Positions 43,336 to 54,220 of a stretch of 64,000 nucleotides of DNA are shown in pieces (the first letter of the stretch is position 1; each line of letters begins with the position of its first letter). The translations under genes and the position numbers were made by a program. The notes beneath the pieces were generated by a model, which did no database searches, was not told the DNA's origin, and worked only from the letters and a program-made list of their open reading frames with translations. Origin of the DNA: an uncultured Gammaproteobacteria bacterium (GTDB lineage Bacteria; Pseudomonadota; Gammaproteobacteria; Arenicellales; Poriferihabitantaceae); contig CAMYNW010000002.1 of assembly GCA_947259885.1 (NCBI GenBank), positions 182,847 to 246,846 of the forward strand, in the 5' to 3' direction.

Positions 43336-44664
43336 CTACAGTTTACGGTTAAATGGGGACCACGCTGGCTCACGGACTGAACCCTGTTGGAATCGGAGCG
43401 TCTGCTGCACGTTGCCATCTATGGAAACTGCAGCTAAAACATTACGACCACCCTTCTGGGTCGCATATATGATCATCTCGCCGTTTGGTGCAAAAGTGGG
43501 CGATTCGTCCTGGATAGTTTGAGTCAATTCTCTAACGGTCTGATCGTTATCCGAGTATAGCCCAACTCTAAAGCCGTTGCCCTGATTCGTGATCATGACA
43601 ATGCTTTTTCCGTCCGGGGAAAAGGAAGGCCCGGCATTGTACTGCCCGTTAAAGGAAATCCGTTTGGCGGTACCGCCAGCTGATGGCATTTTATATACTT
43701 GTGCCGCCCCGGATCGCCCGGAAGTAAACACTAACCACCTTCCATCTGGGGACCAGTCAGGCTCGGTGTCTATTGCCGTGTGACGAGTCATTCTGCGTAA
43801 ACTCTCATTATCGACGTTATATACGTAAATTTCAGGATTTCCGTCCTTAGATAGAGTAATTGCCAGAGATCGACCATCTGGAGACCACGCGGGGGCACTG
43901 TTGATGCCCTGGTACTCAGAAATTAGCTTTCGCTCACCACTCCAAACATTCTGTAGATAAATGTTAGAACGCTTCTGTTCAAAAGAAACATATGCCATCC
44001 AGTTGCCATCGGGTGACCACGCTGGCGAAAGTATTGGTTCCGAAGACTGCAGCACGGTTTTGGGACCATAGCCATCTGAATCAGCAATCTGCAATAGGAA
44101 CCTCCTGTCAGGCTCCTGGCCTTCGACAGTAACATAGGCAATCTTTGTGTCGAATGCACCACGAGTCCCGGTCAGCTGTTGGTATATTATGTCTGAGATC
44201 TGATGAGAAACTTTGCGTAACCGGTTTTCGGGGATGATAAATTTCTGACCGGCCAACTGTCGCTCCCTGAATACATCGATCAACCGAAAGCGAACCTCAA
44301 GCTGGCCATTACCAATATTGATTATTTTTCCCACGACTAACGCTTCCGCTTTAATCAACCTCCAATCTTTGTATTGCACCGAGCGTAACTCACTGGGCTG
44401 ACTTAAAAACGTTTCACGCGGAATGGTGTCGAACTTACCGCTAAGCCCTAAATCAGACTCGATAACGTCGGCAGGCGGGTGTGACACATCTGCAAGTCCT
44501 TCCAGGCTGAACGGCACTACAGCAATGGGAATCCCAGCATCTATCCCTTTATTAACTTCTATTGTCAACACTGCTCCTGCTTGGTTAACCATCCCCAACA
44601 ACAGCAAAAGTAATAGAAACGCTCTACCGCAGGTCACTTCTCGACCATTCATTCGCTTATTCAT
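43336..44664 (-). CDS. tolB: TolB, periplasmic Tol-Pal beta-propeller
   Basis: About 442 residues from the ATG at 44664, which overlaps tolA by eight bases (ATG 44652 is an equally possible start). A signal peptide (FLLLLLLLGMVNQAGA) is followed by the TolB N domain and a propeller of repeated WSPDG motifs (PAWSPDGNWMAYVSF, PAWSPDGRSLAIT, PDWSPDGRWLVFTS). TolB binds Pal and TolA in the periplasm. Confidence 0.95.
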   Translation of the reverse strand: MNKRMNGREVTCGRAFLLLLLLLGMVNQAGAVLTIEVNKGIDAGIPIAVVPFSLEGLADVSHPPADVIESDLGLSGKFDTIPRETFLSQPSELRSVQYKDWRLIKAEALVVGKIINIGNGQLEVRFRLIDVFRERQLAGQKFIIPENRLRKVSHQISDIIYQQLTGTRGAFDTKIAYVTVEGQEPDRRFLLQIADSDGYGPKTVLQSSEPILSPAWSPDGNWMAYVSFEQKRSNIYLQNVWSGERKLISEYQGINSAPAWSPDGRSLAITLSKDGNPEIYVYNVDNESLRRMTRHTAIDTEPDWSPDGRWLVFTSGRSGAAQVYKMPSAGGTAKRISFNGQYNAGPSFSPDGKSIVMITNQGNGFRVGLYSDNDQTVRELTQTIQDESPTFAPNGEMIIYATQKGGRNVLAAVSIDGNVQQTLRFQQGSVREPAWSPFNRKL

Positions 44665-45709
44665 CCGGATTAAACTCGATATTGAATTCGTTAATGTATT
44701 CATAATACTTCGGATCAGTTGGTATTGGCAAAGGCGAAGCTTTCTCAACAGCCAGCTCAGCTGACTGGTCAAAGAAAGGATCGCCGCTACTCTTAATTAC
44801 TCTCACCTGGAGTACTTCTCCAGTTCTCGACACTTTAAGTTGAATCACCGCTTTCAGCCCCACGCGACTGGTTCCTGGTCGCCGCCAGTTATTTTCAACT
44901 GCGGCTTTAATTCTGCCTGCGGCAGCTTGCAAAGCGTCAGCAGCTTCTGTTTCAGTTTGTGCCGCCAACTTTTGCCGCCGTTCTGTCTCTAATTGTGCCT
45001 TAAGGGCTTGTTCTGCTCTGAGTTTTTCCTCAGCCTTACGACGCTCTTCGGCTTTACGTTTTTTCTCAGCTTCCTGCTTTTTACGTTCCTCTTCCTCTTT
45101 ACGCTTCTTTTCCTCTTCTGCTTTCTTTTGTTTCTCCTCAGCCTTACGCTCTTTATCAAGCTCTTCTTTCTTACGCTTATCTTCCTCTTTACGTTTCTTC
45201 TCATCCTCGCGCTTCTTTTTTAGAGATTCGCGTTGCTGCTCACAGAGCTCATCCAGCTCGTGATTGATTTCTCCGGACTCTTCTTCTTGCTGCACTAATT
45301 TCACACAATTATCCTTGATTTCATCTTTACGCTTTTTCTCTTGCAACGCTTGTCTTTCTTCTTCCTTGCGCTTCTTCTCTTGCTCGAGCTTCTGTTGTTC
45401 CTCCTGTATTCGTTTTTCCTTAGCCTCTTCTTTTTTTTGTTTTTCAATTTCTAATTGTTTCTTCTCCTCAGCCTCTTGCTCTTCACGTTTCCTCTCAAGC
45501 TCCTCAAGGTTCTTTACTTTCTCCTGTTTTTGTTTATCAAGCTCAGCCTGACTGATAGTGATTGCCTGTATTGGCTTGCCGGCAGGAACAACCTTTTGTG
45601 TATTGGTGAACAGGCCGAATACCAGCAGGATTATAATCCCGCCGTGTATCACAAGAGTAAAAAGCGCAGCCCTTATCCAATAGAACAGACGCCTCAGTTT
45701 GTCCCTCAT
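44657..45709 (-). CDS. tolA: TolA, energy-transducing envelope protein
   Basis: 350 residues. One N-terminal membrane helix (LFTLVIHGGIIILLVFGLF) is followed by a very long Lys/Glu/Arg-rich helical domain (residues ~55-245). The C-terminal TolA domain III has AVENNWRRPGTSRVGLKAVI and VIKSSGDPFFDQSAELAV. It couples the TolQR proton motor to TolB/Pal. Its start shares a base with the tolR stop. Confidence 0.95.
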   Translation of the reverse strand: MRDKLRRLFYWIRAALFTLVIHGGIIILLVFGLFTNTQKVVPAGKPIQAITISQAELDKQKQEKVKNLEELERKREEQEAEEKKQLEIEKQKKEEAKEKRIQEEQQKLEQEKKRKEEERQALQEKKRKDEIKDNCVKLVQQEEESGEINHELDELCEQQRESLKKKREDEKKRKEEDKRKKEELDKERKAEEKQKKAEEEKKRKEEEERKKQEAEKKRKAEERRKAEEKLRAEQALKAQLETERRQKLAAQTETEAADALQAAAGRIKAAVENNWRRPGTSRVGLKAVIQLKVSRTGEVLQVRVIKSSGDPFFDQSAELAVEKASPLPIPTDPKYYEYINEFNIEFNPDE

Positions 45710-46134
45710 CAGGTTCCAGGTGTCTCCGTTATAAGCCCGACTGATTCCACACCCGCTCGCTGCAGAAGCACCATAGCCTCCACTACCAGCCCGTAGTCTG
45801 CCGAACGATCCCCTCTAACAAGGAACGGAAGTTTTGGATTGCGTTGCAGGACCACTGCTGCGGCGCGCTGCACTTCCTCTGCTCCAACCACTGCATCTTC
45901 ATTGTCATTAAGATAAAGATTGCCTTCAGCATCTACGGTAACGACAAAAGGTTCTTCATCTTGATCAGGAATGATTTCCGCTTCTGCCTGTGGAAGATCC
46001 ACTTTTACACCCGAACTCAACAATGGCGCCGTGACCATGAAAATTACCAATAGCACAAGCATGACATCAATATATGGCACCACGTTGATTTCGCCCATCA
46101 GGCGCTTTTTTCGACCATAGCGCGTCTGACTCAT
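45709..46134 (-). CDS. tolR: TolR, proton-motor subunit
   Basis: 141 residues of the ExbD/TolR family. The single membrane helix contains the key Asp of the proton path (INVVPYIDVMLVLLVIFMVTAP, Asp near residue 23). The periplasmic domain follows. It abuts tolQ and tolA by one-base overlaps, as in a coupled operon. Confidence 0.95.
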   Translation of the reverse strand: MSQTRYGRKKRLMGEINVVPYIDVMLVLLVIFMVTAPLLSSGVKVDLPQAEAEIIPDQDEEPFVVTVDAEGNLYLNDNEDAVVGAEEVQRAAAVVLQRNPKLPFLVRGDRSADYGLVVEAMVLLQRAGVESVGLITETPGT

Positions 46135-46838
46135 TAGACCCTCTTCACGATGTCTTGCCGACTCACAATACTTACGAACTCTTCCATGAACACCTCGTAG
46201 CGTGTTGTTAACTTTTCTGCCTGGTGGGCAAAGCGGTTATATGCAATTACCGCAGGAATTGCGGCAAATAGCCCCATAGCGGTGGCAATCAGGGCTTCTG
46301 CAATGCCGGGCGCTACAGTCGCTATAGTGACCTGTTGCTGCGCGCCGAGCTGAATAAATGAATTCATAATTCCCCAGACGGTTCCAAACAATCCCACATA
46401 AGGGCTGATAGATCCTACCGTGGCGAGAAACGAAAGATTGGTTTCAAGATGATCAACCTCTCGACTGAGGGCCACGCGCATTGACCGGTGCACCCCATCC
46501 ACCATGTCAGATCGACCTACATTGGATTTTTGCGCCAAACGATTATATTCACGGTAGCCGGCGATGAATATATTTGCGATTCCTTCGGAAATTCCTTCTG
46601 CACTCCATTTCTGATAGATCCTGGTCATTTCCCCTCCGGACCAGAACTCTTCTTCAAAGTCATCGGCAATATTAGCGGAACGCTTAAATGATGATCGCTT
46701 TCGATCAATCATGAACCATGATGTGACCGATGCGAGAAAAAGAATGAGCATCACCGCCTGAACCAACCAACTGGCATCGGCAATCAAGCCAAGTACCGAC
46801 AGGCTGTTGTCTGCGGTTGCAGGAATATTCATGGGCAT
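46134..46838 (-). CDS. tolQ: TolQ, proton-motor subunit
   Basis: 234 residues of the MotA/TolQ/ExbB family. Helix 1 is at residues ~25-45, and the conserved FLATVGSISPYVGLFGTVWGIM and GIAEALIATAMGLFAAIPAVIAYN segments form helices 2 and 3. With TolR and TolA it uses the proton gradient for outer-membrane constriction at division. Confidence 0.96.
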   Translation of the reverse strand: MPMNIPATADNSLSVLGLIADASWLVQAVMLILFLASVTSWFMIDRKRSSFKRSANIADDFEEEFWSGGEMTRIYQKWSAEGISEGIANIFIAGYREYNRLAQKSNVGRSDMVDGVHRSMRVALSREVDHLETNLSFLATVGSISPYVGLFGTVWGIMNSFIQLGAQQQVTIATVAPGIAEALIATAMGLFAAIPAVIAYNRFAHQAEKLTTRYEVFMEEFVSIVSRQDIVKRV

Positions 46839-46899
46839 ATGATGGGGGTTAGATTGTTATTTCTGAAGCGGGTGTAAAAAGTAATTCTGCACTCGCCCA

Positions 46900-47328
46900 T
46901 TAAAGACCGCCGTATTCTATACGGTGTTGCTCCAATGATTGGCGCAATTTCTCTGGTATTCTGCAGGGCGAAAAAGTGTCGCTATTGAGTGTTACCAGTT
47001 TGATGGTCGAATCCACAAGCACTTCATTATCTCGGATGGCCTGCTGAGTCAGGCTTACGGAGGCTCCTTTAATACCTAAAACTTCCAGAGTAACTTCGAT
47101 GAGATCATCAAGTCGCGCGGGTATAAGATATTTCAGACTGGCTTCGGCCACGACAAAAATCAACTTTTGATTGCGCTGCAACTCGGACAGCGGAAATCCC
47201 ATTTCGCGTAAACAGGCATTTCTGGCACGTTCCATGTAAGCGAGATAATTCGCGTAATACACTACTCCCCCAGCATCGGTATCTTCATAGTTTATTCGCA
47301 CTGGAAGTGAGTAACGAGTCTTAGTCAT
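46900..47328 (-). CDS. ybgC: YbgC, acyl-CoA/acyl-ACP thioesterase of the tol operon
   Basis: About 142 residues with the hotdog fold. The catalytic motif YEDTDAGGVVYYANYLAYMERAR is near the N-terminus. An upstream start at 47370 is possible, but ATG 47328 (MTKTRYSLPVRIN) matches the family. It hydrolyses short acyl thioesters in known cases. As usual it is the first gene of the tol-pal cluster. Confidence 0.93.
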   Translation of the reverse strand: MTKTRYSLPVRINYEDTDAGGVVYYANYLAYMERARNACLREMGFPLSELQRNQKLIFVVAEASLKYLIPARLDDLIEVTLEVLGIKGASVSLTQQAIRDNEVLVDSTIKLVTLNSDTFSPCRIPEKLRQSLEQHRIEYGGL

Positions 47329-47441
47329 CTCAGTTCCTGAGTGCATATCCTGACTGACCTGAGCGACCAAGCGGGTAAGAATCTATATGGTGGCCCAATG
47401 TATCCGGATACCATGAACCCAAGCTGAATAAGCACTCGGAA

Positions 47442-48503
47442 TCAGTCTCCTTCGTCGCGCGGTAATAATTCCTGTTGCCGATTGGCGACATCCTGTGGCA
47501 TCTCTACACCGAGATGACGCCATGCGCTTTTAGTCGCCACTCTGCCACGCGGTGTGCGCATCAAAAAACCTTGTTGGATCAGGTACGGCTCGACTACATC
47601 TTCGATAGTACCTCTTTCTTCACCTATTGCTGCTGAAATACTATCTATTCCGACTGGTCCGCCATCAAACTTATTCATAATCGCAAGCAACATACTGCGA
47701 TCAAGTGAATCAAGTCCATATAGATCAACCTCGAGCATATCTAGTGCAGCGTCAGCGATCTGTTGATTAACAAATCCGTCGGCTTTGACTTCAGCATAGT
47801 CTCTCACGCGTCGCAGCAGTCGATTAGCGATTCGCGGCGTGCCTCGTGATCGCACTGCGATTGCGCGCACACCTTCCGCATCATATTCGAGCTTCAGCAG
47901 TCGAGCCGAACGTTCGACGATAAGGGTTAATTCTTCAATAGAATAAAAGTGTAACCGCTGGACAATGCCAAACCTGTCGCGCAGCGGCGAAGTCAGTAAG
48001 CCGGCTCGTGTAGTCGCTCCGACCAGCGTAAATGGGGGTAGATTGAGCTTGATCGAGCGCGCCGCAGGGCCCTCACCAATCATGATATCCAGTTGGTAAT
48101 CTTCCATAGCCGGGTAAAGAATTTCCTCTATAGCCGGATTCAAACGATGGATTTCATCGATGAACAATACGTCATTAGTTTCCAAATTAGTAAGTATTGC
48201 TGCAAGGTCACCGGCCTTCTCCAGCACCGGACCGGAAGTGTGACGCAATCTGGCCTCCATCTCAGTAGCAATAATGTTGGCCAGCGTTGTTTTTCCAAGA
48301 CCTGGAGGACCAAACACCAGCACATGGTCAAGCGCCTCACTGCGCTTAAGAGCCGCGTGTATAAAGATTTCAAGCTGGTCTTTAGTGTTGGGCTGCCCGA
48401 TAAATTCTTCTAGCCGGGATGGCCTTAGACTGCGATCTATCATCTGCTCCTGAGGAGAGTCTTCGAACCCCTCAGGAGATAATAGTGGATTAAATTGACT
48501 CAT
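47442..48503 (-). CDS. ruvB: RuvB, Holliday-junction branch-migration ATPase
   Basis: 353 residues with Walker [14 protein letters not shown], Walker [12 protein letters not shown], sensor [19 protein letters not shown] and the C-terminal winged helix ([17 protein letters not shown]). It is full length. RuvB hexamers drive branch migration with RuvA. It follows ruvA by 17 bases. Confidence 0.97.
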   Translation of the reverse strand: MSQFNPLLSPEGFEDSPQEQMIDRSLRPSRLEEFIGQPNTKDQLEIFIHAALKRSEALDHVLVFGPPGLGKTTLANIIATEMEARLRHTSGPVLEKAGDLAAILTNLETNDVLFIDEIHRLNPAIEEILYPAMEDYQLDIMIGEGPAARSIKLNLPPFTLVGATTRAGLLTSPLRDRFGIVQRLHFYSIEELTLIVERSARLLKLEYDAEGVRAIAVRSRGTPRIANRLLRRVRDYAEVKADGFVNQQIADAALDMLEVDLYGLDSLDRSMLLAIMNKFDGGPVGIDSISAAIGEERGTIEDVVEPYLIQQGFLMRTPRGRVATKSAWRHLGVEMPQDVANRQQELLPRDEGD

Positions 48504-48520
48504 CTAAATTAGCGTCCAGT

Positions 48521-49126
48521 TTATCTTTTACTCAAGAACTGCAGAGCATTCCGAATCAAGTCATCACGCCCTGGGCTGTCTTCTTCCACCGCACGAATTG
48601 CACGATTGGCATCCGCAGACCTATACCCCAATGCTACCAGCGCGCCCATTGCATCTTCGACCGGATTCTGCTGTAGCTCAACGCCTCCCACCACATCATC
48701 GTTGCCGATACTGAAATTATCAAGAGCGCTTATACGGTCCCGCAGATCAAGTAGCATTCGTTCTGCGGTCTTCTTGCCGATTCCTGGCACCGATGTCAGA
48801 GTTATTGTGTCCTGCTGATTTACACATTGCACGAATTGCGAGGTGCTGAGCGTGGAAAGGATAGCCAATCCCACTCTGGGACCCACGCCGTTTACTTTTA
48901 GCAGGCTGCGAAATAGTTCTCGCTGCGCACGATCGGAAAATCCATACAATAAATGCGCGTCCTCTCGCACCACTAAATGGGTAAAAAGCAGCACCTCTGT
49001 ATTTTCTTCAGGCAAGTCGTAAAAGGTAGCCATTGGGGCTTCCAGCTCATAACCAACCCCCTGTACATTCAGCACCAGGAAAGGAGGCAGTTTGCTTACC
49101 AGGCTACCTTTCAAAAACCCGATCAT
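48521..49126 (-). CDS. ruvA: RuvA, Holliday-junction binding protein
   Basis: About 201 residues. The start at ATG 49126 (MIGFLKGSL) is the family N-terminus and overlaps the ruvC stop as ATGA. The frame extends 22 codons further up inside ruvC and that part is not used. The OB domain, the two helix-hairpin-helix motifs (LLKVNGVGPRVGLAIL and LTSVPGIGKKTAERML) and the C-terminal RuvB-binding domain are all visible. Confidence 0.96.
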   Translation of the reverse strand: MIGFLKGSLVSKLPPFLVLNVQGVGYELEAPMATFYDLPEENTEVLLFTHLVVREDAHLLYGFSDRAQRELFRSLLKVNGVGPRVGLAILSTLSTSQFVQCVNQQDTITLTSVPGIGKKTAERMLLDLRDRISALDNFSIGNDDVVGGVELQQNPVEDAMGALVALGYRSADANRAIRAVEEDSPGRDDLIRNALQFLSKR

Positions 49127-49623
49127 TGAATACTTGCCGCATTCTGCAGACGCGATTCTACCTGCGCCGTATGAATATGACAGATCGCACATGCTAGTGC
49201 ATCCGCCGCATCTGCTCCAGGTTGTGTGCGCAACCCTAGCAACACTCTCACCATGTGTTGGACCTGATCTTTGCTAGCGCCCCCACTACCGACCACAGCC
49301 TGTTTAATTTGTTTTGCGCTATATTCCGCCACCTCACAGCCGCTGTTCACCGCCGAGCATATTGCACCGCCACGGGCATGTCCCAATACAAGGGCCGACT
49401 TAGCGTTTTTTGAAATAAACACTTGTTCTACCGCCACAATGTCTGGATTATATTCTCGAATAACTTGTTCAACACTTTGATAAATAGTTCCTAGACGAAG
49501 CGCTAGCGAAGCATCCTTAAGCCGGACGCTATGGTAAAACAGGGAGCGCAGACCATCACGACTGGACTCAACGATAGCTAGCCCAGTGATGCGGGAACCC
49601 GGATCGACTCCCAGGACACGCAT
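49123..49623 (-). CDS. ruvC: RuvC, Holliday-junction resolvase
   Basis: 166 residues. The catalytic acidic residues are in VLGVDPGSRITG (Asp7), VAVEQVF (Glu) and the C-terminal DAADALACAICH. It resolves junctions moved by RuvAB. It shares a base with the end of yebC upstream and four bases with ruvA. Confidence 0.97.
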   Translation of the reverse strand: MRVLGVDPGSRITGLAIVESSRDGLRSLFYHSVRLKDASLALRLGTIYQSVEQVIREYNPDIVAVEQVFISKNAKSALVLGHARGGAICSAVNSGCEVAEYSAKQIKQAVVGSGGASKDQVQHMVRVLLGLRTQPGADAADALACAICHIHTAQVESRLQNAASIQ

Positions 49624-50351
49624 TAAGCCGACTCGGCGAAGCTAGCGTTGGTAAACACGTCCTGAACATCGTCTAGATCTTCCAGGGCATCGACCAACTT
49701 GATAATTTTTTCAACGTTATCGCCGATCAATTCGGTCTCGGTCGACGGTCGTTGAATTAATTCGGCCATGTCAGGTTCAATCCCGGCTTCTTTGAATGCT
49801 CGCTCCACCTGGTGGAATGATTCTGGTGGTGTCACCACTTCGATAACACCTTCGTCACTTTCGATATCATCAGCGCCGGCATCCAGAGCGATTTCCATAA
49901 TTTTCTCCTCGTCCTGATCTCCAGAAAAAACTATAGACCCGATCTTACTGAACAAATAAGCAACAGAACCATCGGTTCCTAGATTGCCGCCATGTTTACT
50001 GAATGCGTGTCGAACCTCGCTTACAGTGCGATTACGATTATCGGTTGCGGTTTCCACTAGCACAGCAACCCCCCCGGGCCCATATCCTTCATAGCGAATT
50101 TCTTCAATGTCTGCCCCTTCCAACTCACCAGCTCCCCGTTTGACCGCCCGCTCAATAGTATCTCGAGTCATATTGGAACTAAGAGCTTTATCAATCGCCG
50201 CCCTAAGCCTTGGGTTTGCATCAGCGTCGCTGCCACCAATACGGGCGGACACTGTAATTTCTTTGATTAATTTGGTGAAAACCTTGCCGCGTTTTGCGTC
50301 CTGCGCGGCTTTACGAAACTTGATGTTGGCCCATTTGCTGTGACCTGCCAT
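49623..50351 (-). CDS. yebC: YebC/PmpR-family translation or transcription factor
   Basis: 242 residues, full length. The N-terminus [26 protein letters not shown] and [23 protein letters not shown] are diagnostic. Family members have been described as transcription regulators and as ribosome factors that ease polyproline stalling. A GGAG ribosome site is eight bases upstream. It sits between aspS and ruvC, the common gammaproteobacterial order. Confidence 0.96.
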   Translation of the reverse strand: MAGHSKWANIKFRKAAQDAKRGKVFTKLIKEITVSARIGGSDADANPRLRAAIDKALSSNMTRDTIERAVKRGAGELEGADIEEIRYEGYGPGGVAVLVETATDNRNRTVSEVRHAFSKHGGNLGTDGSVAYLFSKIGSIVFSGDQDEEKIMEIALDAGADDIESDEGVIEVVTPPESFHQVERAFKEAGIEPDMAELIQRPSTETELIGDNVEKIIKLVDALEDLDDVQDVFTNASFAESA

Positions 50352-50503
50352 ATTTTCTCCGTCAGGGGTTTCTCAGGTTCGGTCGAATGAGATTAAACAG
50401 CCCTAATCTAGGACTATTCATACAACGAAATATTAACATTATGGGCGGTTCCGGACCACGCCTGAACCAACTTCATACTATAGAGAATACATCGACGCCG
50501 GAC

Positions 50504-52279
50504 TTATTCCACTCTTGGTTTGCGTAACTGAATGCCTAGCTCTCGAAGCTGGCGCTGATCAACCTCACTGGGTGCCTGAGTCAATAGGCAGGTGGCTTTC
50601 TGGGTCTTAGGGAACGCAATTACGTCGCGAATCGACTCAACGCCGCTCATCATTGCCACCAGGCGATCAACACCAAACGCAATTCCACCATGGGGCGGCG
50701 CGCCGTATTTGAGTCCGTCCAGCAGAAAGCCAAACTTGGCCTTCGCCTCCTCATTATCGATGCCGAGAACATTTAAAACTTTTTGCTGCAGATCAGATCG
50801 ATGTATACGTATGGAACCGCCGCCAATTTCGGTTCCGTTCAGCACCAGATCATAAGCACGCGACAGCACTTTGCCGGGATCAGAATCGAGCAATGCTTCA
50901 TCCGAATCCCGTGGTGCCGTGAATGGATGATGCAGTGATTGCCAGCGACTGTCATCCTGACTCCATTCGAGGAGTGGAAAATCCACTACCCATAATGGTT
51001 TCCAACCATCTGTTACCATTTCTAGATCGTGACCAATTTTGAGTCGTAGTGCGCCGAGTGCATCATTAACCACGCCTGCCTGATCTGCACCGAAGAAAAC
51101 CACGTCACCGCTCGCCGCTGCAGTGCGCTCAATCAATTTTCCCAAAACATCGTCTGGCAGAAACTTTAGTATCGGTGACTGGAGACCGCTACGACCGGCT
51201 GTGACGTCATTGACTTTAATGTACGCCAGGCCCTTGGCACCGTATTGCGCAACATACTCAGTGTACTGATCTATCTGGGCCCTGGACAAACTGTTGCCGC
51301 CTGGCACTCGAAGTGCTGCTACCCTGCCTTTCGGGTCTGTTGCCGGCCCAGAAAAAACTTTGAACTCAACCTTCTGCATTAAGTCGGTAAGCTCCGTTAA
51401 TTCCATGTCAATACGCAAATCAGGTCGATCTATTCCATATCTCAACACTGCTTCCCGATAGCTCATTCTTGGAATCGGGTCAGGCAGTGTCACATCGAGC
51501 ACCCGAATAAACAGCTCTCTAATCATCTCCTCCATCAGACCTATCACTTCGTTTTCATCCATGAACGAGACTTCGACATCGAGCTGGGTGAACTCTGGCT
51601 GACGATCGGCTCTCAGATCTTCATCGCGGAAGCATCGCGCAACCTGATAATAGCGTTCGAATCCCGCCACCATTAGAAGCTGTTTGAACAGCTGAGGTGA
51701 CTGGGGTAAAGCAAAAAATTCCCCAGGATGGGTGCGGCTTGGTACAAGGTAGTCCCGGGCACCTTCCGGGGTGGAACGGGTCAGTATCGGCGTCTCAATT
51801 TCTACGAATTCTCGATCATTCAAGAATCGTCGTAATTCGCTCACCACAAGGTGGCGCCGGCGCAAGGTGTCCTGCATTGAAGGGCGACGCAGATCAAGAA
51901 ATCGATAGTTAAGTCGTGTCTGTTCGCCAATATCGTCATCATCCATTTGAAACGGCAGTGGTTCAGCCCGGTTCAACACCTCAATCTGGTCCGCGACCAC
52001 CTCCACAGCACCTGTCACCAAGTCTTCATTGACGGTACCCTCGGGTCGATTTCGTACCTTACCAGTCACGGCAAGGACATACTCATTTCGAGCGCTGTCG
52101 GCAATAGCAAAAGGCTCGGGCATATCTGGATCAGCAACCACCTGCACGCGGCCAGATCGGTCACGCAAATCGATAAAAATTACCCCGCCATGATCGCGCC
52201 TGTTCAACACCCAGCCATTTAGCGTAACGATGTTGCCGATATCGGCAGTGCTAACCTCGCCGCAGAGATGGGATCGCAT
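50504..52279 (-). CDS. aspS: Aspartyl-tRNA synthetase
   Basis: 591 residues, the bacterial type. An N-terminal OB anticodon domain ([22 protein letters not shown]) precedes the class II core, with motif 2 in [20 protein letters not shown] and motif 3 in [18 protein letters not shown] insertion sits between. It charges tRNA-Asp in the cytoplasm. It follows the fmdB-type gene by 33 bases. Confidence 0.97.
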   Translation of the reverse strand: MRSHLCGEVSTADIGNIVTLNGWVLNRRDHGGVIFIDLRDRSGRVQVVADPDMPEPFAIADSARNEYVLAVTGKVRNRPEGTVNEDLVTGAVEVVADQIEVLNRAEPLPFQMDDDDIGEQTRLNYRFLDLRRPSMQDTLRRRHLVVSELRRFLNDREFVEIETPILTRSTPEGARDYLVPSRTHPGEFFALPQSPQLFKQLLMVAGFERYYQVARCFRDEDLRADRQPEFTQLDVEVSFMDENEVIGLMEEMIRELFIRVLDVTLPDPIPRMSYREAVLRYGIDRPDLRIDMELTELTDLMQKVEFKVFSGPATDPKGRVAALRVPGGNSLSRAQIDQYTEYVAQYGAKGLAYIKVNDVTAGRSGLQSPILKFLPDDVLGKLIERTAAASGDVVFFGADQAGVVNDALGALRLKIGHDLEMVTDGWKPLWVVDFPLLEWSQDDSRWQSLHHPFTAPRDSDEALLDSDPGKVLSRAYDLVLNGTEIGGGSIRIHRSDLQQKVLNVLGIDNEEAKAKFGFLLDGLKYGAPPHGGIAFGVDRLVAMMSGVESIRDVIAFPKTQKATCLLTQAPSEVDQRQLRELGIQLRKPRVE

Positions 52280-52312
52280 GTTAGATGTATTAATCTTAAC
52301 GAATTGACGCGT

Positions 52313-52699
52313 TCAGGCGCCGGCGCTTTGGCCGGTGCTGCCACTGTCATTGTTCTTGGTTTTTACGGAAGACGCTTCTTTACTATCGGATTTGGTTGAA
52401 TCTCCTGAATCCGATTTTGATTCGGCTGTCGATTCAGTTTTCGATTCAGATTTCGATTCAGCATCAGGGCCAGTAGAGGCTTTGCCGCCTTTTTTGTCTT
52501 CTTTTTTAGCAGACTCTTTGTTTTTAAAATCAGTTTCATACCAACCCGTACCCTTCAATCGAAAGGCTGCGGCAGAAATCAGTTTCTTGAGTCTGGCTTC
52601 ATTGCACTCCGGGCAGTAAACCAGCGGATCATCGGAAATTTTCTGCAACGCCTCTAGACGATGACCGCAGGCGCCACATTCGTATTCATATAAGGGCAT
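52313..52699 (-). CDS. FmdB-family zinc-ribbon protein
   Basis: 128 residues. The N-terminal zinc ribbon has CxxC pairs (YECGACGH at residue ~6 and YCPECNE at residue ~28), followed by a Lys-rich stretch. The tail of about 60 residues is a low-complexity Ser/Lys/Glu/Asp repeat (SKSESKTESTAESKSD). FmdB-type proteins are poorly characterised. Placement directly before aspS is common in Gammaproteobacteria. Confidence 0.9.
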   Translation of the reverse strand: MPLYEYECGACGHRLEALQKISDDPLVYCPECNEARLKKLISAAAFRLKGTGWYETDFKNKESAKKEDKKGGKASTGPDAESKSESKTESTAESKSDSGDSTKSDSKEASSVKTKNNDSGSTGQSAGA

Positions 52700-52984
52700 A
52701 TTGCAATGGGATAGTTTAATTATCCTGATTACGGCCGTAGCCGGATATTTATCGAGCGCGGATTATAGCCAACGGTGGCGATTATGTCGCGGCTGAGTCC
52801 TACCTATTAGTAAAACAGCTCAGATTAGAAAATAGCGCCAGATTCCTTTGAATCAAGTCCATGTCGGACGCCGGTTTTATTGAATATTCTTCGGAAGACG
52901 GGCTTCAGGATCGTTTTATTGTCTAAGCGCCACTCAGCCTAAGTTCGTTAACACAACAGATTCAACTTAAGCGTCTTGAATTGA

Positions 52985-54109
52985 TCAGGAACTAAGTACC
53001 TGCTTTAATTTGCGATCACGGGCGTCGCCCACCCAGTCGAGCCCTGATTCATGCCCCTTGACCGGATTACCCTCTCTATCCACACAGTAGCGACCGAATA
53101 CCACCGCCTCGGACACCGCACCGTGGCTGCGCATCAGAGTATGCTCGAACAACATGCTGCGATGCACCTTGGCTCCACCTTGTAAATGGCAACCATGGGA
53201 GATCCAGGTCGGGCCCTGGATTTCACAACCCGCTTCAATGCGAGAACTTGATCCAATATAAACCGGTCCCTCAATCAAAACATCATCCCAATCCACATTA
53301 ACATTTAGACCTGTCCAGACTTGCGGTAATACTTCCTTTCCGGGCATCTCAATCCCGCGTAAAGTGCCCCGCATCAGCTGTTGGTTGGCCTCCCAGTAGT
53401 CGTTCATTCTGCCAATATCCACCCAATGGAACGGTAGCTCGATCGCATTAAAAGGAATTTTGCTTTTAATCAGACCCGGTAGTAACTGGCCACCAATATC
53501 GTATTCCACACCCGGCGGTATCAGATCTATAATTTCTGGCTCAAACAGATAGATGCCGGTGTTGACTAAAGTAGACTTGGCTTCCTGAATAGATGGCTTT
53601 TCCTGAAACGAGACCACTGACCCATCATCGTCACATACCACCACTCCATAGTTCGACACCATTTCCTTAGGCACGCTCTTAACGACGATACTGGCGCGGG
53701 CGCCGCTCTGCCAGTGCTTACGAAGCGCCGTACTTAGGTTCAGATCGATAATTGCGTCGCCGCATACCACCAGGAAAGTATCGTCAAAAAAACCGCCAAA
53801 CTCCTGGATTCTCTTGATGCCACCAGCCGACCCCAAGGGTTCACCAATCAATTCACCGCTTTCGATATGGCCTTCAAATGAGTAACCAATATTTACCCCC
53901 CAACGCCGACCATCGCCAAAATATGTTTCGATGACTTCAGGCAGGTGGCTGACGTTGACCATGATATCCTCGAATCCATTTGCAGCAAGCTGTTCTATCA
54001 GGTATTCCATCACCGGTTTGCCGATTACCGGGATCATCGGCTTGGGCAGCTCGTAGGTAAGAGGCCTTACTCTTGTACCCTTTCCAGCCGCCAAGATCAT
54101 GGCTTTCAC
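52985..54109 (-). CDS. Sugar-nucleotide transferase, mannose-1-phosphate guanylyltransferase-like
   Basis: About 374 residues from a GTG at 54109, which follows GGAGG by seven bases (an upstream start at 54154 lacks this support). The N-terminal nucleotidyltransferase domain has MILAAGKGTRVRPLTYELPK and CGDAIIDLNL. The C-terminal part is a left-handed beta-helix-like repeat (PVYIGSSSRIEAGCEIQGPT). It probably makes an activated hexose for envelope polysaccharides. The exact sugar and base cannot be stated. Confidence 0.85.
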   Translation of the reverse strand: MKAMILAAGKGTRVRPLTYELPKPMIPVIGKPVMEYLIEQLAANGFEDIMVNVSHLPEVIETYFGDGRRWGVNIGYSFEGHIESGELIGEPLGSAGGIKRIQEFGGFFDDTFLVVCGDAIIDLNLSTALRKHWQSGARASIVVKSVPKEMVSNYGVVVCDDDGSVVSFQEKPSIQEAKSTLVNTGIYLFEPEIIDLIPPGVEYDIGGQLLPGLIKSKIPFNAIELPFHWVDIGRMNDYWEANQQLMRGTLRGIEMPGKEVLPQVWTGLNVNVDWDDVLIEGPVYIGSSSRIEAGCEIQGPTWISHGCHLQGGAKVHRSMLFEHTLMRSHGAVSEAVVFGRYCVDREGNPVKGHESGLDWVGDARDRKLKQVLSS

Positions 54110-54220
54110 GTGTTTCCCTCCTTCCACAAAAAGCGGTATTCTAACTGATGACACTAATTAGCGTAACTGTACACGCTCAGCCACCCTTGCTATCCACTGG
54201 GAAAAAGATAGACTTTAACA

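Noticed and set aside
44989..45551. Several open frames on both strands over the middle of tolA
   Set aside because: They are shadows of the Lys/Glu-rich tolA repeat. The antisense products are Phe/Leu/Ser low-complexity with no family features.
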